A DNA stretch of 64,000 nucleotides from Pseudazoarcus pumilus (GCF_002872475.1 NZ_CP025682.1:930001-994000); one strand, 5' to 3'. Positions 27,105 to 42,261 are shown, counted from the first letter of the stretch. Notes: generated by a model from the sequence alone, not told the origin. Numbers and translations are program-made.

Positions 27105-28768
27105 GAGCGTGATTGTCCCGGCGCCGGGACGACTCGCGCAAGCGCTTCGTCCAGGTCGCGCGCGATTTCCAGCGTATCGAGCAGGCCCGAACGCGCCAGG
27201 ATCGCGCCGGGCTGGGGCTGCACGCCCGCGAGCACCAGGCCGATGCCGCGCGCGGCCAGGCTTTGGGCGAGACTCTCGAGGATCTCCAGCCCGGTGCTGT
27301 CCATATGCACCAGGCGCTCGACGTCGAGGACGACGACGTCTGGGCGCTCAAGGTCCGCAGCGAGTAGTGCGTCGAGCTTGTTGGTGGCGCCGAAGAACAG
27401 GCTGCCGGTCAGCCGGTAGGCGCGAATGCGTGCGCTGGCGTCCTCGCGTAGCAGCGCCTCGGTCGGTACACGGGTGGAGAGGTCGATGGCGTCGATGCGG
27501 GTCAGGTCCGACATGCGGAAGATGAACACCAGGGCGGACATCACGATGCCGACCTGCACGGCGAGCGTCAGGTCGAACACCACCGTGATGCCGAAGGTCG
27601 TGAGCAGGGTCGCGCGGTAGGGGCGCGTGCGCCGGGCGAGCGCCGCGCGCGAGAAGGCATGCCACTCGCCCATGTTGATGGCGACGATGACGACGATGGC
27701 CGACAGCGTCGCGAGCGGGATGTGATCGGCCAGCGGTGCGAGCGCCAGCACCATGGCGAGCAACACCAGCGCGTGCACGATGCCGGCCACCGGCGTGCGC
27801 CCGCCCACCCGGATGTTGGTGGCCGTGCGTGCGATCGCCCCGGTGGCGGCGAAGCCGCCGAACAGCGGTGCGGCGACGTTGGCCACGCCCTGCGCCATCA
27901 ACTCCTGATTGGGATCGTGACGGTCGCCGATGCGGTTGTCGGCGACGCGCGCCGAGAGCAGCGATTCGATGGCGCCGAGCAGCGCGATGGTCAGCGCCGG
28001 GGCGACGAGCTTGCCCAGCGTGCCCAGTTCGATGGGCGGCAGGCCGATGTCCGGCAGGCCCTGCGGGATGCCGCCGAAACGGCTGCCGATGGTCTCGACC
28101 GGAAACACGAACAAGGCATTCGCCAGCGTCGCCAGCACCAGCACCGCCAGTGGGCCCGGCGCGCGACGCATCCAGCCGATGTGGCGGGCGGCGCGGTTCC
28201 ATGCCAGCAGCACGGTGATCGAAGCGACCGCCAGCGCGATGGTCGGTGCGTGCGCGGTGTGCAAGGCGCCGGCCAGCGCTTCCATCTTGCCGAAGAACTC
28301 GCCCGGCATGTGCTCGATCTGCAGACCCAGGAAGTCCTTGATCTGAGAGAGAAAGATCACCACCGCGATGCCGTTGGTGAAACCGATCACGACCGAGATC
28401 GGGATGAAGCGGATCATCGTGCCGAGCTTGAAGGCCCCCATCGCGAACAGCATCACGCCCGACATCATCGTCGCGATGAGCAGATTGGCCACGCCGTAGT
28501 CGATGACGATGACGTAGACGATGGGAATGAAGGCACCGGTCGGCCCGCCGATCTGCACGCGCGAGCCGCCCAGCAGCGCGACGAGGAAGCCCGCCACGAT
28601 GGCGGTCCAGATCCCGGCCGCCGGGCTCATGCCCGAGGCGATGGCAAAGGCCATGGCCAGCGGCAGCGCGAGCACGCCGACCGTGATGCCGGCGGCCAGG
28701 TCGCCGGTCAGCGCCTCCCGGCTATAGCCTGGAAGCGTGTCGAGGATCTTGGGGTGGAAGCGGAACAT
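27101..28768 (-). CDS. SulP family anion transporter with STAS domain
   Basis: A 555-residue membrane protein with 10-14 predicted hydrophobic segments from residue 25 (LAAGITVGVLALPLAMAFAI). GGSRVQIGGPTGAFIPIV is the SLC26/SulP signature region. The soluble STAS domain occupies roughly 430-550, including DVERLVHMDSTGLEIL. SulP proteins move sulfate, bicarbonate or dicarboxylates; nothing here decides the substrate, and there are no sulfur genes beside it. GGAGAAGG precedes the ATG. It follows metG by 111 bases and overlaps acyP. Confidence 0.92.
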   Translation of the reverse strand: MFRFHPKILDTLPGYSREALTGDLAAGITVGVLALPLAMAFAIASGMSPAAGIWTAIVAGFLVALLGGSRVQIGGPTGAFIPIVYVIVIDYGVANLLIATMMSGVMLFAMGAFKLGTMIRFIPISVVIGFTNGIAVVIFLSQIKDFLGLQIEHMPGEFFGKMEALAGALHTAHAPTIALAVASITVLLAWNRAARHIGWMRRAPGPLAVLVLATLANALFVFPVETIGSRFGGIPQGLPDIGLPPIELGTLGKLVAPALTIALLGAIESLLSARVADNRIGDRHDPNQELMAQGVANVAAPLFGGFAATGAIARTATNIRVGGRTPVAGIVHALVLLAMVLALAPLADHIPLATLSAIVVIVAINMGEWHAFSRAALARRTRPYRATLLTTFGITVVFDLTLAVQVGIVMSALVFIFRMSDLTRIDAIDLSTRVPTEALLREDASARIRAYRLTGSLFFGATNKLDALLAADLERPDVVVLDVERLVHMDSTGLEILESLAQSLAARGIGLVLAGVQPQPGAILARSGLLDTLEIARDLDEALARVVPAPGQSRS

Positions 28769-28879
28769 GGTGCCTTCTCCGGCTGGGGTTCGAGGGCGCG
28801 ACGAGGACGGCGGCCGGGCGGGCCGTTCGTCGTTGTCTGCGCTGTCGAACCAGCCAGCGCTTGGAAGGCGTCAGCGGCA

Positions 28880-31021
28880 TTACCGGATGCGCATGCCCGG
28901 CGTGGCGCCCGAATCCGGCGACAGGATGTACAGGCCGGAAGCCTTGTCGTTCTCGTCGGAGGCGGCCAGCACCATGCCCTCGCTCATGCCGAACTTCATC
29001 TTGCGCGGGGCGAGGTTGGCGACCATGACCGTCAGGCGGCCGACCAGCGTGGCCGGATCGTAGGCCGATTTGATGCCGGCGAAGACCTGGCGCGGGCGCG
29101 GCTTGCCTTCGGCGTCGGTCTCGCCGATGTCGAGCGACAGGCGCAGCAGCTTGTCCGCACCTTCGACGTGTTCGGCCGATTCGATGCGCGCCACGCGCAG
29201 GTCGACCTTGGTGAAATCGTCGATGGAGATGAAGGGCTCGGCCGTCTCGGCGGCCTGCGCCTGATGCTGCTGGCGCTCGGCGTGACGCTGCTCGGAACTG
29301 GGTACGCCGGCCGGTGCCGGGGCGAGGCTCTCGCGGTTGGCGTCGATGAGCGTGTCGATCTGCTTGCGTTCGACACGCGTCATCATGTGCTTGTACGACT
29401 CGATGGCGTGACCGGACGGCAGCGGCGCCCAGTCCGTCGTCCAGTCCAGCGGGTCGATGGCGAGGAAGGCCTCGACCTTGGCGGCCATGGCCGGCAGCAC
29501 CGGCTTCAGATAGCGCGACAGGTCGCGGAACATGGTCAGCGCGGTCGAGCACACGGTGTGCAGGCGCGCGTCCTGACCCTCCTGCTTGGCCAGTTCCCAG
29601 GGCTTGTTGGCGTTGACGTAGAGGTTGGCGATGTCGGCCAGACGCATGATCTCGCGCATGGCGCGGCCGAAATCACGCTCGTCGTAGGCACGGGCGATGG
29701 TGCCGCCTTCGAATGCGGCTGCGAAGTCCGCGCAGGCCTGGGCGTCGACCTCACCCAGGCGGCCGTCGAAACGCTTGGCGATGAAGCCGGCGCAGCGGCT
29801 GGCGATGTTGACGTATTTGCCGACCAGATCCGAATTGACGCGCGCGATCATGTCGTCGAGGCTCAGGTCCAGATCCTCCATCGTCGAGTTCGACTTGGTC
29901 GCGAAGTAGTAGCGCAGCCACTCCGGGTCTAGCCCCTGGGTGAGCCAGGAGTGCGCGGTGATGAAGGTGCCGCGGCTCTTGCTCATCTTGGCGCCGTCGA
30001 CCGTCAAAAAGCCGTTGACGGCCAGTTGCGTGGGTGTGCGGAAGCCGGCGAAGTGCAGCATCGCAGGCCAGAACAGCGCGTGGAAGTAGAGGATGTCCTT
30101 GCCGATGAAGTGCACCATCTCGGTGCCGGTCTCGTCGGCGCGCGCTGCGTCGGTGAAGGCCTCGACGTCGATGCCTTCGGTCTTGTCGGCGAGGTTGCGG
30201 AAACTCGCCAGATAGCCGATCGGGGCGTCCAGCCACACATAGAAGTACTTGCCCGGCGCGCCCGGAATCTCGAAGCCGAAGTAGGGCGCGTCGCGCGAGA
30301 TGTCCCAGTCGGAGAGCTTGTTCTCGCCCTCGTCGCCGAGCCATTCGCGCATCTTGTTGGCGGCCTCGGTCTGCAGGCGGCGCGTGCCGGCGGCGTTGGT
30401 GCCGCGCGTCCAGTCGCGCAGGAAGGCCACGGCGCGCGCATCCGACAGGCGGAAGAAGAAGTGCTCGGAGGTTCGCAGGTCGGGTGTGGCACCGGAGACC
30501 GCGGAGTACGGGTTCTTCAGGTCGGTGGGCGCGTAGGCCGCGCCGCAGGCCTCGCAATTGTCGCCGTACTGGTCGGCCGCGCCGCATTTGGGGCACTCGC
30601 CCTTGATGAAGCGGTCCGGCAGGAACATCTCGCGCTTGGGGTCGTAATACTGCTCGATCGAGCGCGCGTCGATCATGCCGGCCTCGCGCAGCCGGCCGTA
30701 GATGCGCTCGGCGTAGGCGCGGTTCTCGGGCGAGTGCGTGGTGTGATAGTTGTCGAAGGCGACGTGAAAGCCCGTGAAGTCGCGCAGGTGTTCGCCATGC
30801 ACGCGCTCGATCAGCTGCTCGGGCGTGATGCCCTCCTTCTCCGCGCGCAGCATGACCGGCGTGCCGTGCGTGTCGTCGGCACAGACGAAATGCACCTTGT
30901 GACCGCGCATGCGCTGGTAGCGCACCCAGATGTCGGCCTGGACGTAGCCGACCAGGTGTCCGAGGTGAATGTCGCCGTTGGCGTAGGGCAGGGCGTTGGT
31001 GACGAGGATGTTGCGCGGCAT
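28880..31021 (-). CDS. metG: methionyl-tRNA synthetase
   Basis: Encodes 713 residues from [22 protein letters not shown], which contains the HIGH-type motif. A zinc knuckle CPKCG/CEACG lies near residues 143-160, KMSKSRGTF near 345 and the anticodon-binding helical domain after that. The C-terminal [20 protein letters not shown] domain (about 610-713) is the tRNA-binding dimerisation module of the long MetG form. The much longer upstream frame overlaps apbC on the other strand and is not used. It is divergent from apbC. Confidence 0.98.
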   Translation of the reverse strand: MPRNILVTNALPYANGDIHLGHLVGYVQADIWVRYQRMRGHKVHFVCADDTHGTPVMLRAEKEGITPEQLIERVHGEHLRDFTGFHVAFDNYHTTHSPENRAYAERIYGRLREAGMIDARSIEQYYDPKREMFLPDRFIKGECPKCGAADQYGDNCEACGAAYAPTDLKNPYSAVSGATPDLRTSEHFFFRLSDARAVAFLRDWTRGTNAAGTRRLQTEAANKMREWLGDEGENKLSDWDISRDAPYFGFEIPGAPGKYFYVWLDAPIGYLASFRNLADKTEGIDVEAFTDAARADETGTEMVHFIGKDILYFHALFWPAMLHFAGFRTPTQLAVNGFLTVDGAKMSKSRGTFITAHSWLTQGLDPEWLRYYFATKSNSTMEDLDLSLDDMIARVNSDLVGKYVNIASRCAGFIAKRFDGRLGEVDAQACADFAAAFEGGTIARAYDERDFGRAMREIMRLADIANLYVNANKPWELAKQEGQDARLHTVCSTALTMFRDLSRYLKPVLPAMAAKVEAFLAIDPLDWTTDWAPLPSGHAIESYKHMMTRVERKQIDTLIDANRESLAPAPAGVPSSEQRHAERQQHQAQAAETAEPFISIDDFTKVDLRVARIESAEHVEGADKLLRLSLDIGETDAEGKPRPRQVFAGIKSAYDPATLVGRLTVMVANLAPRKMKFGMSEGMVLAASDENDKASGLYILSPDSGATPGMRIR

Positions 31022-31231
31022 GGGTTGGGGAATTCGCAGGAAAAACGCAATTCTAGCAAAGCGGGGGCGCCGACCGGGTGGGTCGGTGTAGCAGCCGCGG
31101 GTCGACAGTCCATGCGATCGCGCAGCGGAATCGATTCCCACGCGCACGCCATGGGTGAGTGCGCCGGGGCGTTTCGATATCATGTATCGGTTACGCCCGC
31201 GCGGGCGCAGATATACACAAGGATGGAAGTC

Positions 31232-32323
31232 ATGAGCGTCACTCCGGAAAGCGTTTCCGAAATCCTCAAGTCGGTGATCGATCCGAATACCGGCAAGAGC
31301 CTGGCCGCCGAGCGCGCCGTGCGCGACGTCAAGGTGAGCGATGGCCGCGTGCAGGTCGCGATCGAACTGGGCTATCCGGCAAAGAGCCAGCAGGAGGTCA
31401 TTGCTGCACTGGTGCGCGAGGCCGTCGGCGGACTCGACGGCGTGGATGGCGTCGATGTCGAAGTCGGCTGGAAGATCGTCGCGCACGCGGTGCAGCAGGG
31501 CGTCAAGCCACTGCCCGGCGTGAAGAACATCATCGCCGTGGCCTCGGGCAAGGGCGGCGTGGGCAAGAGCACGACGGCGGCCAACCTGGCGCTGGCGCTG
31601 GCCGCCGAGGGCGCGCGCGTCGGCGTGCTGGATGCGGACATCTACGGCCCCTCGCAGCCGCAGATGCTGGGCGTGGCCGGGCAGCGACCGCAGTCGACCG
31701 ACGGCAAGCGCATGCTGCCGCTGGCGGCGCACGGCCTGCAGATGATGTCGATCGGCTGTCTCATCGACACCGAGACGCCGATGGTGTGGCGCGGCCCGAT
31801 GGCCACCCAGGCCCTCACGCAACTGCTCAAGGACACGGCCTGGGACGATGTGGACTATCTCGTGATCGATATGCCGCCGGGCACCGGCGACATCCAGCTC
31901 ACGCTCTCGCAGCAGGTACCGGTGACCGGCGCGGTGATCGTCACCACGCCGCAGGACATCGCCCTGATCGACGCGCGCAAGGGACTCAAGATGTTCGAGA
32001 AGGTCGGCGTGTCCATCGTCGGCGTGGTCGAGAACATGAGCGTGCACATCTGCTCGAACTGCGGACACGAGGAGCGCATCTTCGGCACTGGCGGCGGCGA
32101 GCGTCTGTGTGCCGATTACAAGGTGCCTTTCCTGGGTGCGCTGCCGCTGGCGATGGCCATCCGCGCGGAGGCCGACGGCGGCACGCCGACGGTCGCCGCC
32201 GAGCCGGACGGGCGCATCGCGCAGATCTACCGCGACATCGCGCGCAAGGTGGCGATCGGCATCGCCGGCAAGGCGCGCGACATGACCCACAAGTTCCCCA
32301 AGATCGTCATCCAGAACACCTGA
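31232..32323 (+). CDS. apbC: iron-sulfur cluster carrier ATPase ApbC/Mrp
   Basis: Encodes 363 residues from [18 protein letters not shown], with AAGGA eight bases upstream; an ATG three codons earlier is less likely. The N-terminal MIP18-like domain (about 1-85) precedes the P-loop [34 protein letters not shown] and the cluster-binding pair in [17 protein letters not shown] near 270 are diagnostic. The protein carries and transfers Fe-S clusters to apoproteins. It is divergent from metG, a conserved arrangement in many proteobacteria. Confidence 0.96.
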   Translation: MSVTPESVSEILKSVIDPNTGKSLAAERAVRDVKVSDGRVQVAIELGYPAKSQQEVIAALVREAVGGLDGVDGVDVEVGWKIVAHAVQQGVKPLPGVKNIIAVASGKGGVGKSTTAANLALALAAEGARVGVLDADIYGPSQPQMLGVAGQRPQSTDGKRMLPLAAHGLQMMSIGCLIDTETPMVWRGPMATQALTQLLKDTAWDDVDYLVIDMPPGTGDIQLTLSQQVPVTGAVIVTTPQDIALIDARKGLKMFEKVGVSIVGVVENMSVHICSNCGHEERIFGTGGGERLCADYKVPFLGALPLAMAIRAEADGGTPTVAAEPDGRIAQIYRDIARKVAIGIAGKARDMTHKFPKIVIQNT

Positions 32324-32330
32324 GGCGGGG

Positions 32331-32350
32331 TGCGCAATCGCGCGTTTTTT
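32331..32350 (+). terminator. weak terminator-like hairpin after apbC
   Basis: A short GCGC-AATC-GCGC stem is followed by a G and six T, starting 8 bases past the apbC stop. The four-pair stem makes it marginal. The rest of the gap to dcd holds a second small GCCGGC stem. Confidence 0.35.
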
Positions 32351-32415
32351 GCCCTACACTAGCGCATTTTTCCGCCGGCCCAGACTGCCGGCCTGTCGAG
32401 AGGAAGCCGCGTCCG

Positions 32416-32982
<567 letters not shown>

Positions 32983-33009
32983 TTTTTCGCCGTCTGGATA
33001 CGTGCGACC

Positions 33010-33040
33010 CGGGGCCGGATACGGCCCCGTGTGCTTTATT
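33010..33040 (+). terminator. terminator after dcd
   Basis: A perfect 8-bp CGGGGCCG / CGGCCCCG stem with a GATA loop is followed by TGTGCTTTATT. It lies 27 bases past the dcd stop. Confidence 0.6.
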
Positions 33041-33111
33041 GGTAACGAGGCGGCAATGTGCCGCGACCAACATCGTGGACGGCAGGGCCGGCCACGCCGG
33101 GAGAACCGAGG

Positions 33112-35358
33112 ATGCGCTTCCATTTTCCGATCATCATCATCGATGAGGACTTCCGTTCCGAGAACACCTCGGGCCTGGGCATCCGTGCGCTCGCCAAGGC
33201 GATCGAGGGCGAGGGCATCGAGGTGCTGGGGGTTACCAGCTACGGTGACCTGACCTCGTTCGCGCAGCAGCAAAGTCGCGGCTCGGCCTTCATCCTGTCG
33301 ATCGACGACGAGGAGTTCTCGTCGCCCGAGGCCGCCGACAAGGCGATCGCCGACCTGCGCGCCTTCGTGCAGGAGATCCGCCACCGCAACGCCGACATCC
33401 CGATCTTCATCTACGGCGAGACGCGCACCACGCGCCACGTGCCCAATGACGTGCTGCGCGAGATGCACGGCTTCATCCACATGTTCGAGGACACGCCGGA
33501 GTTCGTCGCGCGCTACATCGTGCGCGAGGCCAAGAACTACCTGGAGACGCTGGCGCCGCCGTTCTTCCGTGCGCTCACGCACTACGCGGCTGACGGTTCC
33601 TACTCCTGGCACTGCCCGGGGCACTCGGGCGGTGTGGCCTTCCTGAAGAGCCCGGTGGGGCAGATGTTCCACCAGTTCTTCGGCGAGAACATGCTGCGCG
33701 CCGACGTGTGCAACGCTGTGGAAGAACTCGGCCAGCTGCTCGACCACACCGGCCCGGTGGCCGCTTCCGAGCGCAATGCGGCGCGCATCTTCAACTGCGA
33801 CCACCTGTACTTCGTCACCAATGGCACGTCGACATCGAACAAGATGGTGTGGCACACGACGGTTGCCCCCGATGACGTGGTGGTGGTCGACCGCAACTGC
33901 CACAAGTCGATTCTCCACTCCATCATCATGACCGGGGCCGTGCCGGTGTTCCTGACACCGACGCGCAACCACTTCGGCATCATCGGCCCGATCCCGCTCG
34001 AAGAGTTCTCGATGGAGAACATCCAGAAGAAGATCGACGCCAACCCGTTCGCGCGCGCCGCGGCCGGCAAGAAGCCGCGCATCCTGACCATCACGCAATC
34101 GACCTACGACGGCGTGGTCTACAACGTCGAGACCATCAAGGAAAAGCTCGACGGCCACATCGACACGCTGCACTTCGACGAGGCCTGGTTGCCGCATGCG
34201 GCTTTCCACGACTTCTACGGTGATTACCACGCCATCGGTGCGGACCGTCCGCGCTGCAAGTCGTCGATGATCTTTTCGACGCAGTCGACGCACAAGCTGC
34301 TCGCCGGCCTCAGTCAGGCTTCGCAGATCCTCGTGCAGGACTCGGAGACGCGCAAGCTCGATCGCGACATCTTCAACGAGGCCTATCTGATGCACACCTC
34401 GACCTCGCCGCAGTACGCGATCATCGCCTCGTGCGACGTCGCGGCGGCGATGATGGAGCCGCCGGGCGGCCCGGCCCTGGTCGAGGAGTCGCTGTCGGAG
34501 GCGGTCGAGTTTCGTCGCTCGATGCGCAAGGTCGAGGCCGAGTTCGGCGCGTCCGACTGGTGGTTCCAGGTGTGGGGGCCGGACTATCTGGCCGACGAGG
34601 GCATGGGCACGCGCGACGACTGGACGCTCAAGCCCAGTGATCGCTGGCATGGCTTCGGCAATCTGGCCGAGGGCTTCAACGTCCTCGATCCGATCAAGGC
34701 GACGGTGATCACGCCGGGCCTGAACGTCGACGGAGATTTCGCCGAATGGGGGATTCCGGCCGGCATCCTCACGCGCTACCTGGCCGAGCACGGCATCATC
34801 GTCGAGAAGACCGGGCTGTACTCGTTCTTCATCATGTTCACCATCGGCATCACCAAGGGCCGCTGGAACACGATGGTCACCGAACTGCAGCAGTTCAAGG
34901 ACGACTACGACGGCAACCAGCCGCTGTGGCGCGTGATGCCCGATTTCATCGCCAAGTATCCGCGCTACGAGAAGATCGGCCTGAAGGATCTGTGCGCCGA
35001 GATTCACAGCTTCTACAAGGCGCACGATGTTGCCCGCCTGACCACCGAGATGTATCTGTCGGACATGGTGCCGGCGATGAAGCCGGCCGATGCCTTCGCC
35101 AAGATGGCGCACCGCGAGATCGAGCGCGTGCCCATCGATCAGCTCGAAGGGCGTGTCACCGCGATGCTCGTCACGCCGTATCCGCCGGGCATCCCGCTGC
35201 TGATTCCGGGCGAGCGCTTCAACGCGACGATCGTGCGCTACCTGCAGTTCGCGCGCGACTTCAATGCCGGCTTCCCCGGCTTCGAGACGGACATCCACGG
35301 GCTCGTGCGCGACGAGCGCGACGGCGTGGTGGGGTACCACGTCGATTGCGTCAAATGA
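33112..35358 (+). CDS. Orn/Lys/Arg decarboxylase, class III PLP fold
   Basis: Encodes 748 residues from MRFHFPIIIIDEDFRSENTS with GGGAGAA upstream. The N-terminal wing domain is a receiver-like fold. The PLP domain holds CPGHSGGVAFLKSP, LHFDEAWLPHAAFHDFY and the PLP lysine in STQSTHKLLAG near residue 392. The C-terminal domain contains VTPYPPGIPLLIPGER. Length and motifs match the inducible acid-stress decarboxylases (AdiA, LdcC, SpeC). Which basic amino acid is used cannot be told by eye. No antiporter gene is adjacent, so a constitutive or polyamine role is as likely as acid resistance. Confidence 0.93.
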   Translation: MRFHFPIIIIDEDFRSENTSGLGIRALAKAIEGEGIEVLGVTSYGDLTSFAQQQSRGSAFILSIDDEEFSSPEAADKAIADLRAFVQEIRHRNADIPIFIYGETRTTRHVPNDVLREMHGFIHMFEDTPEFVARYIVREAKNYLETLAPPFFRALTHYAADGSYSWHCPGHSGGVAFLKSPVGQMFHQFFGENMLRADVCNAVEELGQLLDHTGPVAASERNAARIFNCDHLYFVTNGTSTSNKMVWHTTVAPDDVVVVDRNCHKSILHSIIMTGAVPVFLTPTRNHFGIIGPIPLEEFSMENIQKKIDANPFARAAAGKKPRILTITQSTYDGVVYNVETIKEKLDGHIDTLHFDEAWLPHAAFHDFYGDYHAIGADRPRCKSSMIFSTQSTHKLLAGLSQASQILVQDSETRKLDRDIFNEAYLMHTSTSPQYAIIASCDVAAAMMEPPGGPALVEESLSEAVEFRRSMRKVEAEFGASDWWFQVWGPDYLADEGMGTRDDWTLKPSDRWHGFGNLAEGFNVLDPIKATVITPGLNVDGDFAEWGIPAGILTRYLAEHGIIVEKTGLYSFFIMFTIGITKGRWNTMVTELQQFKDDYDGNQPLWRVMPDFIAKYPRYEKIGLKDLCAEIHSFYKAHDVARLTTEMYLSDMVPAMKPADAFAKMAHREIERVPIDQLEGRVTAMLVTPYPPGIPLLIPGERFNATIVRYLQFARDFNAGFPGFETDIHGLVRDERDGVVGYHVDCVK

Positions 35359-35376
35359 ACGTGCGGCGCTGACGTG

Positions 35377-35408
35377 AAAACGGCCCGGTCGAGACCGGGC
35401 CGTTTCTA
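35377..35408. terminator. bidirectional terminator between the decarboxylase gene and folA
   Basis: A 13-bp stem aaacggcccggtc / gaccgggccgttt has A/T tracts on both sides and lies between two convergent genes. It is followed on the plus strand by TTTCTATTT. Confidence 0.85.
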
Positions 35409-35423
35409 TTTCGTGAACAGATT

Positions 35424-35918
35424 TCAGCGCCGACGGTATTCGACGAAGGCGTAGTCGTGCTCGTTGTCGGCGTCTGCCCGGTGCTGCTCGCGCGAGGCCT
35501 CGACGAAGGTCTCGCGGTCGAAGTCCGGAAAGTGGGCATCTCCCGCGACCTCCGCGGCGACCTCGGTCAGCACCAGACGGTCGGCACGATCGAGCAGGTG
35601 CCGATACAGTTCGGCACCGCCGATCACGCAGATCGTGCCGGTGCCGGCCGCCGCGATCGCCGTGTCGACATCGGTAAACACCTCGGCGCCGTCCGCGCGG
35701 TACTGCGCGTTGCGCGTCACGACGATGTTGCGCCGTCCGGGCAGCGGTCGGCCCAGCGATTCCCAGGTCTTGCGCCCCATCACGATCGGATGTCCCAGCG
35801 TGATGCGCTTGAAGTGCGCCAGGTCCGACTTCAGGCGCCACGGCAGACCGTTGTCGCGGCCGATCACACCGTTGCGCGCCACCGCCGCGACGAGGACGAT
35901 TTCGGGTTTGTCACTCAT
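35424..35918 (-). CDS. folA: dihydrofolate reductase
   Basis: Encodes 164 residues from [39 protein letters not shown] contains the catalytic Asp of the DHFR fold, and [18 protein letters not shown] and [14 protein letters not shown] bind NADPH. It regenerates tetrahydrofolate after thymidylate synthase. The ATG at 35918 overlaps the thyA stop (ATGA), so the longer frame running into thyA is not used. The pair thyA-folA is a classic operon. Confidence 0.97.
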   Translation of the reverse strand: MSDKPEIVLVAAVARNGVIGRDNGLPWRLKSDLAHFKRITLGHPIVMGRKTWESLGRPLPGRRNIVVTRNAQYRADGAEVFTDVDTAIAAAGTGTICVIGGAELYRHLLDRADRLVLTEVAAEVAGDAHFPDFDRETFVEASREQHRADADNEHDYAFVEYRRR

Positions 35919-36730
35919 ACCGCCACCGGTGCCTTGATGTGCGGGTGCGGGTCGTAGCCTTCCAGCGTGAAGTCCTCGAAGCGGAAGGCGAACAGATCCG
36001 TTACCTCGGGGTTGATCTTCATGGTTGGCAGCGTGCGCGGCGTTCGCGAGAGTTGTTCGCGCGCCTGGTCGACATGGTTGCTGTACAGGTGACAATCGCC
36101 GCCGGTCCATACGAAGTCGCCCGGCCGATAGCCACACACCTGCGCCACCATCATCGTCAGCAGGGCGTAGGAAGCGATGTTGAACGGCACGCCGAGAAAG
36201 ATGTCAGCGCTGCGCTGGTAGAGCTGACACGACAGTCGTCCACCCGCGACGTGAAACTGGAACAGCGCATGGCACGGCGGCAGCGCCATGCCGTCGATCT
36301 CGCCTGGATTCCAGGCCGAGACGATGTGGCGGCGCGAGTCCGGGTTGTTCTTCAGGCCGTCGATGAGTCGCGCGATCTGGTCGATGCTGCGCCCGTCGGC
36401 CGTCGCCCAGCGACGCCACTGCTTGCCGTAGACCGGACCAAGTTCGCCGTCGGCGTCTGCCCATTCGTCCCAGATCGACACGCCGTTTTCCTTCAGATAG
36501 GCGATGTTGGTGTCGCCGCGCAGAAACCACAGCAGCTCATGGATGATCGAGCGCGTATGCAGCTTCTTCGTGGTGAGCAGCGGGAAGCCTTGCGCGAGGT
36601 CGAAGCGCATCTGCCAGCCGAACACCGAGCGCGTGCCGGTGCCGGTGCGGTCGGATTTCTCGTCGCCGTGCTCGAGCACGTGACGCATCAGGTCAAGATA
36701 CTGTTTCATCGGGTCCATCGGATTCGTCAT
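35915..36730 (-). CDS. thyA: thymidylate synthase ThyA
   Basis: A 271-residue protein. Motifs include [19 protein letters not shown], the active-site region [13 protein letters not shown] with the nucleophilic Cys, and the [18 protein letters not shown] segment. It converts dUMP to dTMP using methylene-tetrahydrofolate. CAGGG lies before the ATG at 36730; a start 7 codons later (MKQYLDLM) matches E. coli more exactly and cannot be excluded. It is divergent from the rrn operon, whose promoter region follows. Confidence 0.96.
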   Translation of the reverse strand: MTNPMDPMKQYLDLMRHVLEHGDEKSDRTGTGTRSVFGWQMRFDLAQGFPLLTTKKLHTRSIIHELLWFLRGDTNIAYLKENGVSIWDEWADADGELGPVYGKQWRRWATADGRSIDQIARLIDGLKNNPDSRRHIVSAWNPGEIDGMALPPCHALFQFHVAGGRLSCQLYQRSADIFLGVPFNIASYALLTMMVAQVCGYRPGDFVWTGGDCHLYSNHVDQAREQLSRTPRTLPTMKINPEVTDLFAFRFEDFTLEGYDPHPHIKAPVAV

Positions 36731-36833
36731 CAGCCCTGCATTCTATCGTGCCGATCGCCTCGGTACGGCAGGGGCCACCATCCCGTCGAGTAAGAGGCTG
36801 CAGGGGCATGCACGCGCAGTGCTCGAATCGCGC

Positions 36834-36861
36834 TTGACACCCTGATTGTGGTCGCTATACT
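36834..36861 (+). promoter_or_regulatory. rrn operon promoter P1
   Basis: TTGACA (36834-36839) and TATACT (36856-36861) are 16 bases apart. The -35 is perfect, and a GC-rich discriminator (GCGCGGC) follows the -10, as in stringently controlled rRNA promoters. No A-tract UP element is evident upstream. Confidence 0.85.
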
Positions 36862-36954
36862 GCGCGGCTCGCTGCTTCGAGCGCGCTGTTTTGTGGTGCG
36901 GGATTCGGGGTTGTGAGGGGTGTTCCGGGGTGTTGAGGATTTGCTCTGGGGTGC

Positions 36955-36983
36955 TTGACGAAGCGTGCTGTGTTGTTCATACT
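36955..36983 (+). promoter_or_regulatory. rrn operon promoter P2
   Basis: TTGACG (36955-36960) and CATACT (36978-36983) are 17 bases apart. The P1 and P2 -10 boxes are 122 bases apart, close to the spacing of tandem rrn promoters in E. coli. Confidence 0.65.
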
Positions 36984-37011
36984 CTCGCTTCTTCGCTGCC
37001 GGGTGGCAGCG

Positions 37012-37020
37012 GTTCTTTAA
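37012..37020 (+). promoter_or_regulatory. boxA antitermination element in the 16S leader
   Basis: GTTCTTTAA followed by AAATTTGG matches the boxA core (TGCTCTTTA-like) bound by NusB-NusE. It lies about 20-30 bases past the expected P2 start, the usual place. Confidence 0.65.
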
Positions 37021-37026
37021 AAATTT

Positions 37027-37052
37027 GGACAATCGATAAGTGTGGGTGCTTG
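37027..37052 (+). other. left half of the 16S RNase III processing stem
   Basis: GGACAATCGATAAG and the following TGTGGGTGCTTGG pair with 38716-38742 downstream of 16S, with only a few mismatches. Such stems are cut by RNase III to release pre-16S. Confidence 0.8.
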
Positions 37053-37141
37053 GTCGGTTGTGGATCTGCGAGGCCTTCGGGTCTCGGGAATCACAAAGAT
37101 TGAGTGCTCATTTTGTCAGCAATGACTTTGAGTGCTGTGGA

Positions 37142-38687
<1,546 letters not shown>

Positions 38688-38715
38688 AAGAGAAGAACGG
38701 GTTCGCAGTCGTCTT

Positions 38716-38742
38716 CAAGCGCCCACAACTTATCGATTGTCC
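38716..38742 (+). other. right half of the 16S RNase III processing stem
   Basis: CAAGCGCCCACAACTTATCG and the following ATTGTCC are complementary to 37027-37052, closing the pre-16S stem. Confidence 0.8.
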
Positions 38743-38778
38743 GGATGAAAGAAGAGCCTCGAACGAAGAAGTGCCCGA

Positions 38779-38855
38779 GGGTCTGTAGCTCAGCTGGTTA
38801 GAGCACCGTCTTGATAAGGCGGGGGTCGTTGGTTCGAACCCAACCAGACCCACCA
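38779..38855 (+). tRNA. ileT: tRNA-Ile (GAU)
   Basis: A 77-nt cloverleaf with encoded CCA: acceptor GGGTCTG/CAGACCC, anticodon loop TTGATAA with GAT, and TTCGAAC in the T-loop. It sits in the 16S-23S spacer, as in most proteobacterial rrn operons. Confidence 0.97.
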
Positions 38856-38884
38856 CTGATCAGGTTGTGCGCACACAGAGCGGG

Positions 38885-38960
38885 GGGGCTGTAGCTCAGC
38901 TGGGAGAGCATCGGCTTTGCAAGCCGAGGGTCGTCGGTTCGATCCCGACCAGCTCCACCA
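38885..38960 (+). tRNA. alaT: tRNA-Ala (UGC)
   Basis: A 76-nt cloverleaf with encoded CCA: acceptor GGGGCTG/CAGCTCC, anticodon loop TTTGCAA with TGC. It lies 29 bases after tRNA-Ile. The roughly 317-base stretch that follows up to 23S holds a boxA and small hairpins but no gene. Confidence 0.97.
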
Positions 38961-39082
38961 GAGTACTGGGGGCGTACAGACCGATTCGTTCGAAGTGAAG
39001 ACAGGTTAAGCAGTGTAGCCCCGCCCCGGCGGTGATGAGGGGGGTGAGGCTGTAGTGCTTAGCCTTGGTTTTTTGAGGCATC

Positions 39083-39091
39083 GTTCTTTAA
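39083..39091 (+). promoter_or_regulatory. boxA element before 23S
   Basis: GTTCTTTAAC followed by AAATTGGG, a second boxA in the spacer about 190 bases before 23S, as in E. coli rrn operons. Confidence 0.65.
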
Positions 39092-39264
39092 CAAATTGGG
39101 AAGTGTAAAGCGTGTGGCCGCCGGCGTTTATGTCAGGTCGGTGGCTACATGGGTTGTGTGATTGCATTGAAACAAACGCTCTCCGGTGGCTTTGAACCAG
39201 CACACTGGGGGGTGAGCACACGAGACGCGTTGAGTGCCGATGACTGGTTCCCTGGTGACAGGGG

Positions 39265-39277
39265 GCATGGTTATAGG

Positions 39278-39284
<7 letters not shown>
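39265..39284 (+). other. left half of the 23S RNase III processing stem
   Basis: GCATGGTTATAGGATCAAGC is perfectly complementary over 20 bases to 42154-42173. The stem includes the mature 23S termini. Confidence 0.85.
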
Positions 39285-42153
<2,869 letters not shown>

Positions 42154-42161
<8 letters not shown>

Positions 42162-42173
42162 CTATAACCATGC
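42154..42173 (+). other. right half of the 23S RNase III processing stem
   Basis: GCTTGATCCTATAACCATGC, the exact reverse complement of 39265-39284. Confidence 0.85.
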
Positions 42174-42261
42174 AACACAACGTGAATCCGTGCGCTCGAC
42201 GCAATCACGCAGCCCAACACAACAAACACACGCCAAACACCCCCAATTTGTTACCCGTCAA

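Larger units (their letters stand above)
36862..37141 (+). other. rRNA leader region
   Basis: The stretch between P1 and 16S holds four GGGG tracts (36907-36951), the P2 promoter, a boxA and the left half of the 16S processing stem. No protein-coding signal is seen; a short open frame here has no ribosome binding site or recognisable sequence. Confidence 0.8.

Noticed and set aside
28799-28833. Hairpin in the metG-sulP gap as a terminator
   Set aside because: The stem has a two-base bulge and no T-run on the minus strand, so termination is not supported.
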